Below are positions 40,213 to 49,288 of a stretch of DNA of 64,000 nucleotides, piece after piece. This stretch comes from Salinimicrobium sp035607535 (lineage in GTDB: Bacteria; Bacteroidota; Bacteroidia; Flavobacteriales; Flavobacteriaceae). The DNA lies in NCBI RefSeq assembly GCF_035607535.1, contig NZ_JAYDZX010000011.1:152385-216384 (forward strand), given 5' to 3'. The stretch's first letter is position 1. Each line of letters starts with the position of its first letter. Under the pieces are notes generated by a model, which saw only the letters and a program-made list of their open reading frames with translations, made no database searches and was not told the origin of the DNA. The translations under genes and the position numbers were made by a program.

Positions 40213-40980
40213 ATGATCGAGATCGTACTTTTGGGTTCGGGAAATGTCGCCACACATCTTTTCAAAGCTTTTTCGGCTGCGGAAGGGCTTCGGGTAAAAC
40301 AGGTCTACAATCATTCCGAAAATTCCCTGGATTTCTTCAGAAGTAAAACTGAAGTTACAACAGATATCAATGAACTTGCTCCGGCCGATGTTTACCTGCT
40401 TGCACTGAAAGATGATGTCATTCCTGAGATTTCAAAAAAGCTAACACAGCAAAAAGCTTTGGTAGTACACACCTCTGGCTCTGTTTCTATTGATGCTCTG
40501 GACAATTGCTTGCGGAGGGGAGTTTTTTATCCACTCCAAACATTTTCAAAGGACAGGGAGGTGAATTACTGCAGCATTCCCTTCTGCCTGGAAGCAAATA
40601 ATTCAGAAGATCTCGGGCTACTCAAAAAGCTGGCAGAAAAGATTTCCGGAAAGAGCTATGAGATCTCTTCAGAACAAAGAAAGAAATTACACCTTTCCGC
40701 AGTATTCGTGTGCAACTTTGTCAACCACCTCTATGCAGTGGGGGAACAGATCTGTCAAAAAAGCGAAATTCCATTTGATATCTTAAAACCTTTGATCCTG
40801 GAAACTGCCAGTAAAGTACAACACGCCTCCCCTGCCGGGGTACAAACAGGGCCGGCCATAAGAAATGACCGCTCCACTATCAATGCTCATTTACAGCTCC
40901 TGGAAGCTTCACAGGAAAACCGGGAGATCTATAACATACTAACTTCAGCAATTCAAACCTTTCATGGAAAAAAGCTATAA
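40213..40980 (+). CDS. Rossmann-like/DUF2520 protein
   Basis: A 255-residue protein with an N-terminal NAD(P)-binding strand-loop (VLLGSGNVATHLF) and a C-terminal helical DUF2520 domain (about 125-250, with KLHLSAVFVCNFVNHLYA). The overall build resembles 6-phosphogluconate dehydrogenase-like or ketopantoate-reductase-like oxidoreductases. The reaction is unknown. Its 3' end overlaps the KdsC-like gene by 17 bp, and the two are neighbours in many Bacteroidota, but a shared pathway has not been shown. It heads a five-gene operon up to maf. Confidence 0.88.
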   Translation: MIEIVLLGSGNVATHLFKAFSAAEGLRVKQVYNHSENSLDFFRSKTEVTTDINELAPADVYLLALKDDVIPEISKKLTQQKALVVHTSGSVSIDALDNCLRRGVFYPLQTFSKDREVNYCSIPFCLEANNSEDLGLLKKLAEKISGKSYEISSEQRKKLHLSAVFVCNFVNHLYAVGEQICQKSEIPFDILKPLILETASKVQHASPAGVQTGPAIRNDRSTINAHLQLLEASQENREIYNILTSAIQTFHGKKL

Positions 40981-41476
40981 AGAATTCCTTACCCAAATAA
41001 CAACTTTTATTTTTGACGTAGACGGCGTACTTACCGACGGCTCCATACAAATTAGTACCAACGGCGAACTTCTCCGCACCATGAACATAAAGGACGGATA
41101 TGCTATGAAATATGCCCGTGAAAAAGACTACACGATCTGTGTGATCTCTGGCGGGAAAAATGAAGGTGTTCGCGCCCGACTTAAAGGTCTGGGAATAACC
41201 GATATTTACCTGGGCTGTCCAGATAAGGTGGAGCAAATGGAGGAATTCTTTGACATCTATGACATTAAACCGGCAGAAGTGCTATATATGGGGGACGACC
41301 TTCCCGATCTTTACGCAATGAAAAAAGTAGGGCTACCATGTTGCCCGCAGGATGCCGTGCCCGAGATCAAAGAGATTTCCCGCTACGTCTCTCACAAAAA
41401 AGGCGGAAAAGGTTGTGTTCGCGATGTGATCGAGCAGGTTTTGAAAGTTCAGGGTAAATGGGATGACCATAAATGA
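40964..41476 (+). CDS. kdsC: KdsC-like HAD phosphatase (Kdo-8-phosphate phosphatase)
   Basis: A 170-residue C0-type HAD phosphatase. Catalytic Asp18 and Asp20 are in FDVDGVLTDG; VISGGKNEGVRARLKGLG carries the motif II Ser region; and MGDDLPDLYAMKKVG is the motif IV acidic loop. Length and lack of a cap domain match KdsC, which releases Kdo from Kdo-8-phosphate during LPS core synthesis. KdsB is at 50530 in the window, supporting LPS work, although the genes are not linked. It overlaps genes on both sides (17 and 4 bp). Confidence 0.9.
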   Translation: MEKSYKEFLTQITTFIFDVDGVLTDGSIQISTNGELLRTMNIKDGYAMKYAREKDYTICVISGGKNEGVRARLKGLGITDIYLGCPDKVEQMEEFFDIYDIKPAEVLYMGDDLPDLYAMKKVGLPCCPQDAVPEIKEISRYVSHKKGGKGCVRDVIEQVLKVQGKWDDHK

Positions 41477-41799
41477 ATTGGCTCCTTCTCATTATCGCCG
41501 GACTCTTTGAAGTAGGTTTTGCCACCTGCCTGGGAAAGGCAAGGGAAACTACGGGCAGCGCAACCATCTGGTGGATGACCGGTTTTTTCGTGTGCCTTGG
41601 CATTAGTATGTCTCTTCTCTACAAAGCAACTCAAAGCCTGCCTATAGGTACTGCATACGCTGTTTGGACGGGAATTGGCGCTTTTGGAACGGTGCTCATC
41701 GGGATCTTTGTTTTCAAGGAGCCGGTTCATTTTTGGCGTCTGTTCTTTCTCTTTACTCTCATTGCTTCTATTATCGGACTCAAATTCGTTTCAGCTTAA
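41473..41799 (+). CDS. Small multidrug resistance (SMR) family transporter
   Basis: A 108-residue protein with four transmembrane helices. Glu13 in GLFEVGFA is the essential carboxylate of the family; GTAYAVWTGIGAFGTVLIG is the third-helix signature. The CLGKARETTGSATIWW loop resembles the Gdx/SugE guanidinium exporters more than EmrE. It acts as a dual-topology dimer exchanging cations for protons. No guanidine riboswitch was recognised upstream; it is embedded in an operon and overlaps kdsC by 4 bp. Substrate is unknown. Confidence 0.9.
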   Translation: MNWLLLIIAGLFEVGFATCLGKARETTGSATIWWMTGFFVCLGISMSLLYKATQSLPIGTAYAVWTGIGAFGTVLIGIFVFKEPVHFWRLFFLFTLIASIIGLKFVSA

Positions 41800-41802
41800 G
41801 CC

Positions 41803-42723
41803 ATGCCCAAAATGTATTTTTTGAGTCTAATAAGGTTTCCCAATCTCCTGATGATCATTTTCACCCAGGTACTGGTAAAATATTTCCTGTTCGAACCTTT
41901 TGGAATTGACACCGTTCTTGATGACCTCAGCTTTTCACTGCTTGTGCTTTCCATGATCTGCCTCGCCGCAGCCGGTAATATTATTAATGACCTGCACGAT
42001 ACTGCAGCCGACAAGATCAATAAGCCTCAGAAACTGCTTATAGGCACGAAAATTTCTGAAAAAGCTGCCTGGAACTGGTTTATCGCGTTAAATATTATTG
42101 GGGTGGGAATAGGATTTTACTTAATCAACCTCGTAGGCAAACCTTCCTTTGTAGCTTTGTTCATTATACCTTCTGCCTTTTTGTATTTCTATGCTACCCA
42201 GATCAAGGGAACCATACTTGTTGGTAACCTGGTGGTAAGTATCATGGTGGCGATGATCATTGTGATGGTGGGAATATTCGATCTTGTTCCGGCAATTACA
42301 CCCGAAAATCTCACCACTCAAAAAGTCATTTTTTCAATACTCATCGATTACGCAATTTTTGCCTTTTTGGTGAATTTCCTCCGGGAGATTGTGAAAGATC
42401 AGGAGGACATTACCGGAGATTATAATGCAGGTTATAAAACCCTGCCTGTGCTACTTGGCAGAAGCAGGACCAATTTCATCATTTTCGTCCTGGGACTTTT
42501 ACCGCTTATGGGCGTACTCTATTATTTATATACTTACCTTTATGAGAACCGGGCTGCCATGCTGTATGTTCTTTTAACGGTGATAGGGCCATTACTGTAC
42601 TTCCAGGTAAAAATAACAGTAGCCGGGCACAAAAAGGATTTTCACCACCTTAGCCTGGTACTTAAGTTAATTCTGGCCGCAGGAATTTTTTCCATTGGCC
42701 TCTATAGATTTGTTTTAATATAG
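41803..42723 (+). CDS. UbiA-superfamily prenyltransferase
   Basis: A 306-residue integral membrane protein with about eight or nine helices. The two Asp-rich motifs are complete: NDLHDTAADKINKP (N-D-x-x-D-x-x-x-D) and DQEDITGDYNAGYKTLP (D-x-x-x-D type), which bind the prenyl diphosphate through magnesium. Bacteroidota relatives are usually annotated as geranylgeranylglycerol-phosphate geranylgeranyltransferase, but quinone or heme A side-chain transfer is not excluded. It lies three bases after the SMR gene and three before maf. Confidence 0.88.
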   Translation: MPKMYFLSLIRFPNLLMIIFTQVLVKYFLFEPFGIDTVLDDLSFSLLVLSMICLAAAGNIINDLHDTAADKINKPQKLLIGTKISEKAAWNWFIALNIIGVGIGFYLINLVGKPSFVALFIIPSAFLYFYATQIKGTILVGNLVVSIMVAMIIVMVGIFDLVPAITPENLTTQKVIFSILIDYAIFAFLVNFLREIVKDQEDITGDYNAGYKTLPVLLGRSRTNFIIFVLGLLPLMGVLYYLYTYLYENRAAMLYVLLTVIGPLLYFQVKITVAGHKKDFHHLSLVLKLILAAGIFSIGLYRFVLI

Positions 42724-42726
42724 ATT

Positions 42727-43314
42727 ATGCTACAGGAAAAATTAAAAGATTACAATATTATTTTGGCATCGGGATCTCCCCGGCGTCAACAGTTCTTCAG
42801 GGACCTGGGACTGGAGTTTGAGATAAGACTTCAACCGGTAGAAGAAAAATATCCTTCAGAATTAAAGGATGTCGAGATCACCAATTATTTGGCTGAATTA
42901 AAAGCTGCAGCTTTTGACGGGCAGCTTAAGACAAATGACATTCTGGTAACAAGCGACACGATTGTTTGGCATGAAGGGAAGGCTCTTGAAAAGCCGGCAA
43001 ATCCTGCACATGCCCTGGAGATGATCAAAGCGCTTGGTGGAAAAACTCATGAGGTGATCACTTCAGTTTGTTTTAAAACTTCAGATAAGATCCGGACAGT
43101 CCATGCAATTACAAGGGTTACCTTCAGCAAACTTGAAGAGGACGAGATAAGGTTTTATATTGACAACTTCAGGCCTTTTGATAAAGCAGGAGCTTATGGG
43201 ATTCAGGAATGGATTGGGCTAATTGGCGTTGAGCATTTAGAGGGAAGTTACTTCAATGTGGTGGGATTACCTACTCACCTGGTATATCAAACCCTTAGAG
43301 AGATTGCAGAATAA
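42727..43314 (+). CDS. maf: Maf-family nucleotide pyrophosphatase
   Basis: A 195-residue Maf/YhdE-type enzyme that hydrolyses non-canonical or modified NTPs. ASGSPRRQQFF is the N-terminal signature, followed by SDTIVWHEGKALEKP and the YGIQEWIGL segment with the conserved Gln and Gly residues. Length is normal. It ends the operon started by the DUF2520 gene. Whether it prefers dTTP/UTP or modified bases cannot be read from sequence alone. Confidence 0.94.
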   Translation: MLQEKLKDYNIILASGSPRRQQFFRDLGLEFEIRLQPVEEKYPSELKDVEITNYLAELKAAAFDGQLKTNDILVTSDTIVWHEGKALEKPANPAHALEMIKALGGKTHEVITSVCFKTSDKIRTVHAITRVTFSKLEEDEIRFYIDNFRPFDKAGAYGIQEWIGLIGVEHLEGSYFNVVGLPTHLVYQTLREIAE

Positions 43315-43349
43315 ACCGGCATTTTTTCAGCTTTCCATATCCCAATAGT

Positions 43350-43357
43350 TATCTTTA
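43350..43357 (+). promoter_or_regulatory. -7-like box of the MscS-like gene
   Basis: TATCTTTA is one base from TAnnTTTG, 19 nt before the start codon at 43377. Confidence 0.4.
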
Positions 43358-43376
43358 CAAAAATATAAATTCAGGA

Positions 43377-43916
43377 ATGTTAGATTTCTTCTTGCTCAAC
43401 CGGAATGAACTAATTTCTACCGCTGCTATTCTTTTAGGTCTTTGGATCCTTCAGCAGATCATGAAAAAAGCGGCCCATAGAGTGGGCAATCGCAGCGAGA
43501 TCCATATCACCCGCACCAGGCTCATGTTCAAATACATCAATATCCTGGTCACGATCATTGCAATTTTTCTACTCTCGCTAACCTGGGGCTACAATGCACA
43601 GGAGATCGCGCTTATATTTTCTTCGCTTTTTGCCATTATTGGGGTCGCCATGTTCGCAATATGGTCAATGTTGAGCAACATTACTGCGGGAATAATTTTG
43701 TTTTTTTCTTTTCCTTACAAGATTGGAAGCCGAATAAAAATTCATGATAAGGACATGCCGCTGGAAGCAGTTATTGAAGATATACGCGCTTTTCACCTGC
43801 ATTTAAGGACCCTGGATGGCGAATTGATCACTTATCCAAACAACCTTATCCTCCAAAAAGCAGTCTCGCTTGTAGAGAAAGATTATTGCGCCGATGAAGG
43901 GAAAGATGCTCTTTAA
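43377..43916 (+). CDS. Small MscS-like mechanosensitive channel protein
   Basis: A 179-residue membrane protein. Three hydrophobic segments are seen (about 14-28, 50-65, 75-105). The third resembles the pore helix of MscS (LFAIIGVAMFAIWSMLSNITAG), and the following FSFPYKIGSRIKIHDKD resembles the start of the beta-domain. It stops soon after the beta-domain and lacks the full C-terminal cytosolic cage, so it is shorter than the 280-residue MscS. It may be a minimal channel or a regulatory subunit. Single gene. Confidence 0.82.
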   Translation: MLDFFLLNRNELISTAAILLGLWILQQIMKKAAHRVGNRSEIHITRTRLMFKYINILVTIIAIFLLSLTWGYNAQEIALIFSSLFAIIGVAMFAIWSMLSNITAGIILFFSFPYKIGSRIKIHDKDMPLEAVIEDIRAFHLHLRTLDGELITYPNNLILQKAVSLVEKDYCADEGKDAL

Positions 43917-43939
43917 AAAAGATTACTGCGGAATCTTAT

Positions 43940-43947
43940 TATATTTG
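43940..43947 (+). promoter_or_regulatory. -7 box of the PIG-L/symporter operon
   Basis: TATATTTG matches TAnnTTTG, 23 nt before the PIG-L start codon. Confidence 0.6.
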
Positions 43948-43970
43948 AGAGCTTATCAAAAGAAAATCCT

Positions 43971-46499
43971 ATGCGGAAGCTTTTTGCCCTCGTTCTTTTA
44001 ATCCTTACCGGCACTGTACAGGCCCAAAAACCTGAAAAATGGAACTCTTCTGAAATTTATTCTGAAATAGAGAAGCTAAATTTTCTGGGGTCGGTGCTTT
44101 ATGTGGCAGCACATCCCGATGACGAGAACACGAGGCTTATCTCCTACTTTAGCAATGAACTCAATGCCCGCACGGCCTATCTCTCACTTACCCGGGGAGA
44201 TGGCGGCCAAAACCTTATTGGACCTCAACTGAGGGAGTTGCTGGGAGTGATAAGGACTCAGGAGTTGCTTGCCGCCAGGAAGATTGACGGCGGAGAGCAA
44301 TTTTTCACCCGCGCAAACGATTTTGGATACAGCAAAAACCCTGAAGAAACTTTAAGCATCTGGAATGAAGAGGAAGTGCTTAAGGATGTGGTACGGGCTA
44401 TTAGGTCGTTTAAACCCGATGTGATCATCAACCGGTTTGATGCTAATTCAGCCGGAGAAACCCATGGCCATCACACTTCTTCAGCAATTTTGAGCAGTCG
44501 CGCTTTTGATCTTGCAGGAAAAAAATCAGCTTATCCTGAACAGGCAAACGAACTGGGAACATGGCAGCCAAAAAAGCTGTTTTTTAACACCTCTCCCTGG
44601 TTCTATGGATCGCAGGAGGAATTTGATGCTGCAGATAAGTCTCATTTCCTCACTTTTGACACCGGAGTTTACTTTCCACTGAAAGGATTATCAAACACCG
44701 AGATCGCCTCTTTAAGCCGAAGTCAACACCAGTCGCAAGGTTTTGGCAGCACCGGAACCCGCGGCAGTGCTTCAGAATATATTGAGCTTCTTAAAGGAGA
44801 TCATCCAAAGAACAACAATGACGTATTCCACGGAATCAACACCAGCTGGAGCCGTGTAAAGGGTGGAAAAGAAATAGGAGAGATATTGGAGAAAGTTGAG
44901 CAGAACTTCGATTTTCAAAACCCGGCTGCCAGTGTACCCCAACTCATAAGAGCATATCAACTCATCCAAAATCTGGAAGACCAACACTGGAAAAAAGTAA
45001 AATCTAACCAGATAAAAGATATTATTGCAGCTTCTCTAGGGCTTTATCTCGAGGCTGTTGCGAATTCTTCCCTCGCCACTCCCGGAGAAGAAGTTAAGTT
45101 AAACCTGGAGGCTATTAACCGGAGTAACATCCCGACACAACTTGTCTCAATAAAATTACATCCCGGAGAAAGAGAAATTCCAATCCACCTTCCTCTTGCC
45201 AATAACAAATCTTCTCTCGAGATAGTAGACTTTATAATTCCCGAAAATGTCAATTTCACGAGTCCTTACTGGCTTAACAAAGAAGGGAGCCTGGGCATGT
45301 ACAAAGTAGAGAACGATGAACTTATAGGCTTACCTGAAACTCCGCGAGAGCTCAAAGCAGAGTTTGTGCTTAAGATCAACAACGTAGAAATCCCTTTCCA
45401 AAGGAATATAACCTATAAATTTAATGATCCTGTAACGGGCGAGTCCTATAGGCCTTTTGAGGTGGTGCCCGCGGTTTCGGTCACTGCCGGCACAGAGGTA
45501 ATGGTGTTTGCCAATGGTGCGCCTGGAACAATTCCTGTTACGGTAAAGGCAATGAAAAATGGCATTTCAGGCACCCTTAAACCGGGTAACTTGCCGGGTT
45601 GGAAGATCACTCCCGAAAATCACATTTTTGGACCCCTACAAAAAGGACAGGAGGTGACTTTTAATTTTAATGTACAGCCTCCTTCAGTTCAGAATAGATC
45701 AGCTTTTAATCCGGTGGCAGTTGTGGATGGAAAGGAATATTCCAAATCGGTAGTGCAAATGCATTATCCCCACATTCCGCTGCAGACATTGGTGCTTCCA
45801 AACAAGACTCAGCTGGTAAAACTGGACATCCAAAAAAGAGGAAGATTAATCGGCTATATTCCGGGAGCAGGAGATGTCGTGCCACAGGCACTGAAACAAA
45901 TAGGTTACACTGTAGAGATTCTTGATCCTAAAACAATTTCAGCAGGTAGTTTGAAGAAATTCGATGCCGTGGTGGTGGGAATTCGGGCGTATAATACTGT
46001 GGAGGAATTGCGCTACCGGCAACCTGCACTATTTGAATACGTAGAGCAAGGCGGAAATCTCATCCTCCAGTACAACACCAGCCGCGGATTGGTCACAGAG
46101 GAACTGGCTCCTTATGAACTGGAACTTTCCAGGGACAGGGTGACAGATGAGAATGCGAAAGTCACATTTTTGGCACCCAATCACCCAATCCTCAATTCTC
46201 CAAACAAGATCACTGCCGAAGATTTTGAAGGTTGGGTACAGGAACGGGGTCTTTATTTTCCGGATAATTGGGCTGAGGAATTCACTCCAATTCTGGCGAT
46301 GAACGACAAAGGAGAAACACCAAAAAAGGGAAGCCTTTTAGTGGCTCCCTACGGTAAAGGCAACTTCATTTATACCGGCCTCAGCTTCTTCAGGGAATTT
46401 CCTGCAGGTGTGCCGGGGGCGTTCAGGTTGTTTGCCAATATGATCTCGCTGGAAGAAAATACAGCCCCAAAATCTGCCGGTAATAATTCTGCGAATTAA
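43971..46499 (+). CDS. Secreted PIG-L family deacetylase with C-terminal GATase-like region
   Basis: An 842-residue exported protein with a signal peptide ending near GTVQAQ (about 19). Residues of about 45-260 form a PIG-L/LmbE deacetylase: AAHPDDENTRLISYF supplies the zinc-binding His/Asp/Asp, and ETHGHHTSS the third His pair. The centre (about 330-600) is beta-rich and of unknown kind. Residues of about 640-800 resemble a glutamine-amidotransferase-like (ThuA/DUF4159-like) fold, with VVGIRAYNTVEEL. It probably removes N-acetyl groups from an amino-sugar compound at the envelope. The stop codon overlaps the next ATG by one base. Confidence 0.88.
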   Translation: MRKLFALVLLILTGTVQAQKPEKWNSSEIYSEIEKLNFLGSVLYVAAHPDDENTRLISYFSNELNARTAYLSLTRGDGGQNLIGPQLRELLGVIRTQELLAARKIDGGEQFFTRANDFGYSKNPEETLSIWNEEEVLKDVVRAIRSFKPDVIINRFDANSAGETHGHHTSSAILSSRAFDLAGKKSAYPEQANELGTWQPKKLFFNTSPWFYGSQEEFDAADKSHFLTFDTGVYFPLKGLSNTEIASLSRSQHQSQGFGSTGTRGSASEYIELLKGDHPKNNNDVFHGINTSWSRVKGGKEIGEILEKVEQNFDFQNPAASVPQLIRAYQLIQNLEDQHWKKVKSNQIKDIIAASLGLYLEAVANSSLATPGEEVKLNLEAINRSNIPTQLVSIKLHPGEREIPIHLPLANNKSSLEIVDFIIPENVNFTSPYWLNKEGSLGMYKVENDELIGLPETPRELKAEFVLKINNVEIPFQRNITYKFNDPVTGESYRPFEVVPAVSVTAGTEVMVFANGAPGTIPVTVKAMKNGISGTLKPGNLPGWKITPENHIFGPLQKGQEVTFNFNVQPPSVQNRSAFNPVAVVDGKEYSKSVVQMHYPHIPLQTLVLPNKTQLVKLDIQKRGRLIGYIPGAGDVVPQALKQIGYTVEILDPKTISAGSLKKFDAVVVGIRAYNTVEELRYRQPALFEYVEQGGNLILQYNTSRGLVTEELAPYELELSRDRVTDENAKVTFLAPNHPILNSPNKITAEDFEGWVQERGLYFPDNWAEEFTPILAMNDKGETPKKGSLLVAPYGKGNFIYTGLSFFREFPAGVPGAFRLFANMISLEENTAPKSAGNNSAN

Positions 46500-46606
46500 T
46501 GGAAGCACCTAAGAAATATCAGTGGAAGAAAGCTTATACGGCTGTGCTTATTGCGAATGCGGTTTACATCTTTCTTTTTTATATCCTCATGACAACTTTC
46601 TCCTGA
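46499..46606 (+). CDS. 35-residue single-pass membrane microprotein
   Basis: The ATG at 46499-46501 shares its A with the PIG-L stop codon (TAATG) and the frame ends with TGA at 46604-46606, one base before the symporter ATG. The protein has a basic, Tyr/Trp-containing N-terminus (APKKYQWKKAYT) and one hydrophobic helix of about 20 residues ending in Met-Thr-Thr-Phe-Ser. It is too short for usual gene calling. The tight coupling on both sides argues that it is made with the symporter, perhaps as a small subunit, as known for some two-part symporters. No family assignment was possible. Confidence 0.75.
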   Translation: MEAPKKYQWKKAYTAVLIANAVYIFLFYILMTTFS

Positions 46607-46607
46607 T

Positions 46608-48308
46608 ATGCAGCATATTGACTGGATCATTTTAGCCGGAACTCTTGTTTTCATCGTAACCTATGGCGTTTATAAGACCCGCGGCAGCAAAAATGTTCAG
46701 GATTATATTCGCGGAGGTAACGAGGCCAGGTGGTGGACGGTAGGATTATCGGTTATGGCGACCCAGGCCAGTGCGATCACCTTTCTCTCCACCCCGGGAC
46801 AGGCTTTCCACGACGGGATGGGATTTGTTCAATTCTATTTTGGACTGCCAATAGCCATGATCATCATTTGCATGGTGTTCATCCCAATCTACTACCGGCT
46901 GGAGGTCTACACCGCTTATGAATACCTCGAATCCAGGTTTGATCTAAAGACGCGGACTTTAACGGCATTTCTATTCCTCGTCCAACGCGGACTCGCTGCC
47001 GGAATCACCATTTTTGCGCCTGCTATTATTCTCTCTGCAGTTCTGGGCTGGAACCTCACTACCTTAAATATTATTATCGGAATTCTGGTGACCATTTACA
47101 CTGTTTCCGGCGGAACAAAGGCTGTGAATGTTACTCAAAAACAGCAAATGGCAGTAATTTTCTTCGGAATGGTGGTGGCATTGATCCTCATCATTCAATA
47201 CCTTCCGGAAGAGATCACCTTCACCAAAGCACTTGAAATCGCAGGTGCCAGCGGAAAACTGGACATCCTGGACTTTTCATTTGATCTTGAGAACCGCTAT
47301 ACTTTTTGGAGCGGAATGATAGGCGGCACCTTCCTCGCCCTCTCCTATTTTGGAACAGACCAGAGCCAGGTGCAGCGGTATCTATCAGGGAAATCTGTAA
47401 GACAGAGTCAGCTGGGCTTGATCTTCAACGGACTTCTAAAAGTCCCGATGCAGTTCTTTATTCTGCTGGTTGGGGTGATGGTTTTTGTCTTCTATCAGTT
47501 CAATTATTCCCCTCTTAATTTTAATCCGGCGGCAACAAATGCGGTAGCGAATTCTGAACTTTCTTCTGAATATGAACAGCTACAATCGGAACTTGAGCTT
47601 ATTCAGGATCAAAAACAGCAGAAAACCCTTCAATATGCCAATGCCGGAAATTTTCGCGAAGGAGATAGAGATACATTTAAAAATGAGTTGATTCAATTGA
47701 ATGAATCTGAAATTCAGGTGCGGCAGGAGGCAACAGAACTTATCAGCAAGGCAAATCCTCTTGTTGAGACCAATGACAAGGATTATGTGTTTATCCATTT
47801 TATTCTAAACAATCTTCCGCGGGGACTTATAGGACTTTTATTAGCGGTTATCCTTTCGGCTGCTATGTCTTCCACAGCATCAGAATTAAATGCGCTGGCA
47901 TCTACTACTATGATCGATCTTTATAAACGGAACGTCGGGGAAAAGAGTCAGGAGCACTACGTGCGTATGTCCAAATTGTTTACAATGATCTGGGGGCTTA
48001 TTGCCATAGCCGTAGCCAGCATAGCAGATCTTTTTGACAATCTTATTCAGTTGGTGAACATTATTGGTTCACTTTTCTACGGAAATGTGCTGGGGATTTT
48101 TCTCCTCGCGTTCTTCATTAGCTACGTAAAAAGCAACGCAACCTTCATTGCTGCCTTGATAACGCAAGCAATCATTTTTGTTCTTTACTTTCAGGATGTA
48201 ATGCCTTACCTGTGGCTCAACCTCGCAGGTTGTCTCCTGGTTATTGCCATTGCGATATTACTACAAAGTTTTCTTCCGAAGCATTCCCCTAAAGTCATTA
48301 AAGAATGA
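46608..48308 (+). CDS. Sodium:solute symporter (SSS family)
   Basis: A 566-residue inner-membrane transporter with about 13-14 helices. ARWWTVGLSVMATQASAITF and FGTDQSQVQRYLSG are family signatures; the latter is near the sodium site. A charged, coiled-coil-like insert (about 320-385, Glu/Gln-rich) interrupts the helices, which is typical of Bacteroidota members. The substrate is unknown; neighbours suggest an amino-sugar or related compound. It is translationally coupled to the microprotein upstream and to the oxidoreductase downstream (4-bp overlap). Confidence 0.93.
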   Translation: MQHIDWIILAGTLVFIVTYGVYKTRGSKNVQDYIRGGNEARWWTVGLSVMATQASAITFLSTPGQAFHDGMGFVQFYFGLPIAMIIICMVFIPIYYRLEVYTAYEYLESRFDLKTRTLTAFLFLVQRGLAAGITIFAPAIILSAVLGWNLTTLNIIIGILVTIYTVSGGTKAVNVTQKQQMAVIFFGMVVALILIIQYLPEEITFTKALEIAGASGKLDILDFSFDLENRYTFWSGMIGGTFLALSYFGTDQSQVQRYLSGKSVRQSQLGLIFNGLLKVPMQFFILLVGVMVFVFYQFNYSPLNFNPAATNAVANSELSSEYEQLQSELELIQDQKQQKTLQYANAGNFREGDRDTFKNELIQLNESEIQVRQEATELISKANPLVETNDKDYVFIHFILNNLPRGLIGLLLAVILSAAMSSTASELNALASTTMIDLYKRNVGEKSQEHYVRMSKLFTMIWGLIAIAVASIADLFDNLIQLVNIIGSLFYGNVLGIFLLAFFISYVKSNATFIAALITQAIIFVLYFQDVMPYLWLNLAGCLLVIAIAILLQSFLPKHSPKVIKE

Positions 48309-49279
48309 AAGCTGAAAAAATAAAATGGGCAATCCTTGGCCCCGGAAAAATTGCCGCAAAGTTCGCCACCAGTCTGCGGCACGTTGAAGATGCCGAAATT
48401 TATGCTGTAGCCAGCAGGTCTCTTGAGCGGGCAGAGGATTTTATAAATAAGAACGGAGGTAAAAAGGCTTTTGGCTCATATGAAGAAATGCTGCAGGATG
48501 AAGCAGTAGATGTTGTGTACATTGCTACTCCTCATGTTTTTCATTACGAGCATACCCTACTCTGCCTGCAAAATGGTAAAGCAATACTATGTGAAAAGCC
48601 TTTTGCCATTAACCGGCAACAGGTAGAAGAAATGATCTCCACAGCCAGAGAAAAGCAGGTTTTCCTGATGGAGGCGATGTGGACACCTTTCCTACCACAC
48701 ATCCAATTTGTTATAGATCAAATAAACTCCGGAGCATACGGGAAGATCAAAAAACTTACCGCCGACTTCGGATTTAACGCTCCTTATAATGAATCCGGAA
48801 GGCTATTTCTGAAAAGTCTTGGGGGCGGCAGCCTTTTGGATATAGGAATTTATCCTGTTTTTCTGGCTCTTCACAGCCTTGGCCTCCCGGAAAAGATCCA
48901 GGCCAAAGCTCAGCTAGGTAAAACAGAAGTTGATGAGATCTGTGATGTCGTTTTTTCCTATTCAAACGGCGTGACAGCTGAATTGCACAGCACCATCATT
49001 AAAAAAACCCCGACGGTTGCCGAATTTGAATTGGAGAAAGCCAACATCAGGATTAGTTCCAGGTGGCATGAACCTGCAACTGTAACTATTGCCACTCCCG
49101 GGGAAACCACAACTAAAACCTTTGATGTTGCTTCCTTTGGCTATGAATACGAAGCCCGGCATGTTCAGGAAATGCTGAGGAAGGGCAGAACAGAAAGTGA
49201 TGTAATGAGCTTTGAAAAGAGCCTGCAGCTAATTTCCGTGCTGGATGAGATAAGGAAGGAAATTAGGCTGGAGTATTAA
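48305..49279 (+). CDS. Gfo/Idh/MocA-family oxidoreductase
   Basis: A 324-residue NAD(P)-dependent oxidoreductase. The Rossmann domain starts LGPGKIAAKFATSL, with the dinucleotide loop GPGKIA. YIATPHVFHYEH and CEKPFAIN contain the Lys-Pro pair of the family, and the C-terminal domain has a GGSLLDIGIYPVFLAL helix with catalytic Asp and nearby Tyr. Substrates are sugars or inositols, and the linked symporter and PIG-L deacetylase suggest catabolism of a sugar derivative. Its ATG overlaps the symporter stop by 4 bp. Confidence 0.93.
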   Translation: MKAEKIKWAILGPGKIAAKFATSLRHVEDAEIYAVASRSLERAEDFINKNGGKKAFGSYEEMLQDEAVDVVYIATPHVFHYEHTLLCLQNGKAILCEKPFAINRQQVEEMISTAREKQVFLMEAMWTPFLPHIQFVIDQINSGAYGKIKKLTADFGFNAPYNESGRLFLKSLGGGSLLDIGIYPVFLALHSLGLPEKIQAKAQLGKTEVDEICDVVFSYSNGVTAELHSTIIKKTPTVAEFELEKANIRISSRWHEPATVTIATPGETTTKTFDVASFGYEYEARHVQEMLRKGRTESDVMSFEKSLQLISVLDEIRKEIRLEY

Positions 49280-49288
49280 ACGCCATAA

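Noticed and set aside
41473..41799. Guanidine riboswitch control of the SMR gene
   Set aside because: The gene overlaps kdsC, so there is no leader to hold a riboswitch.
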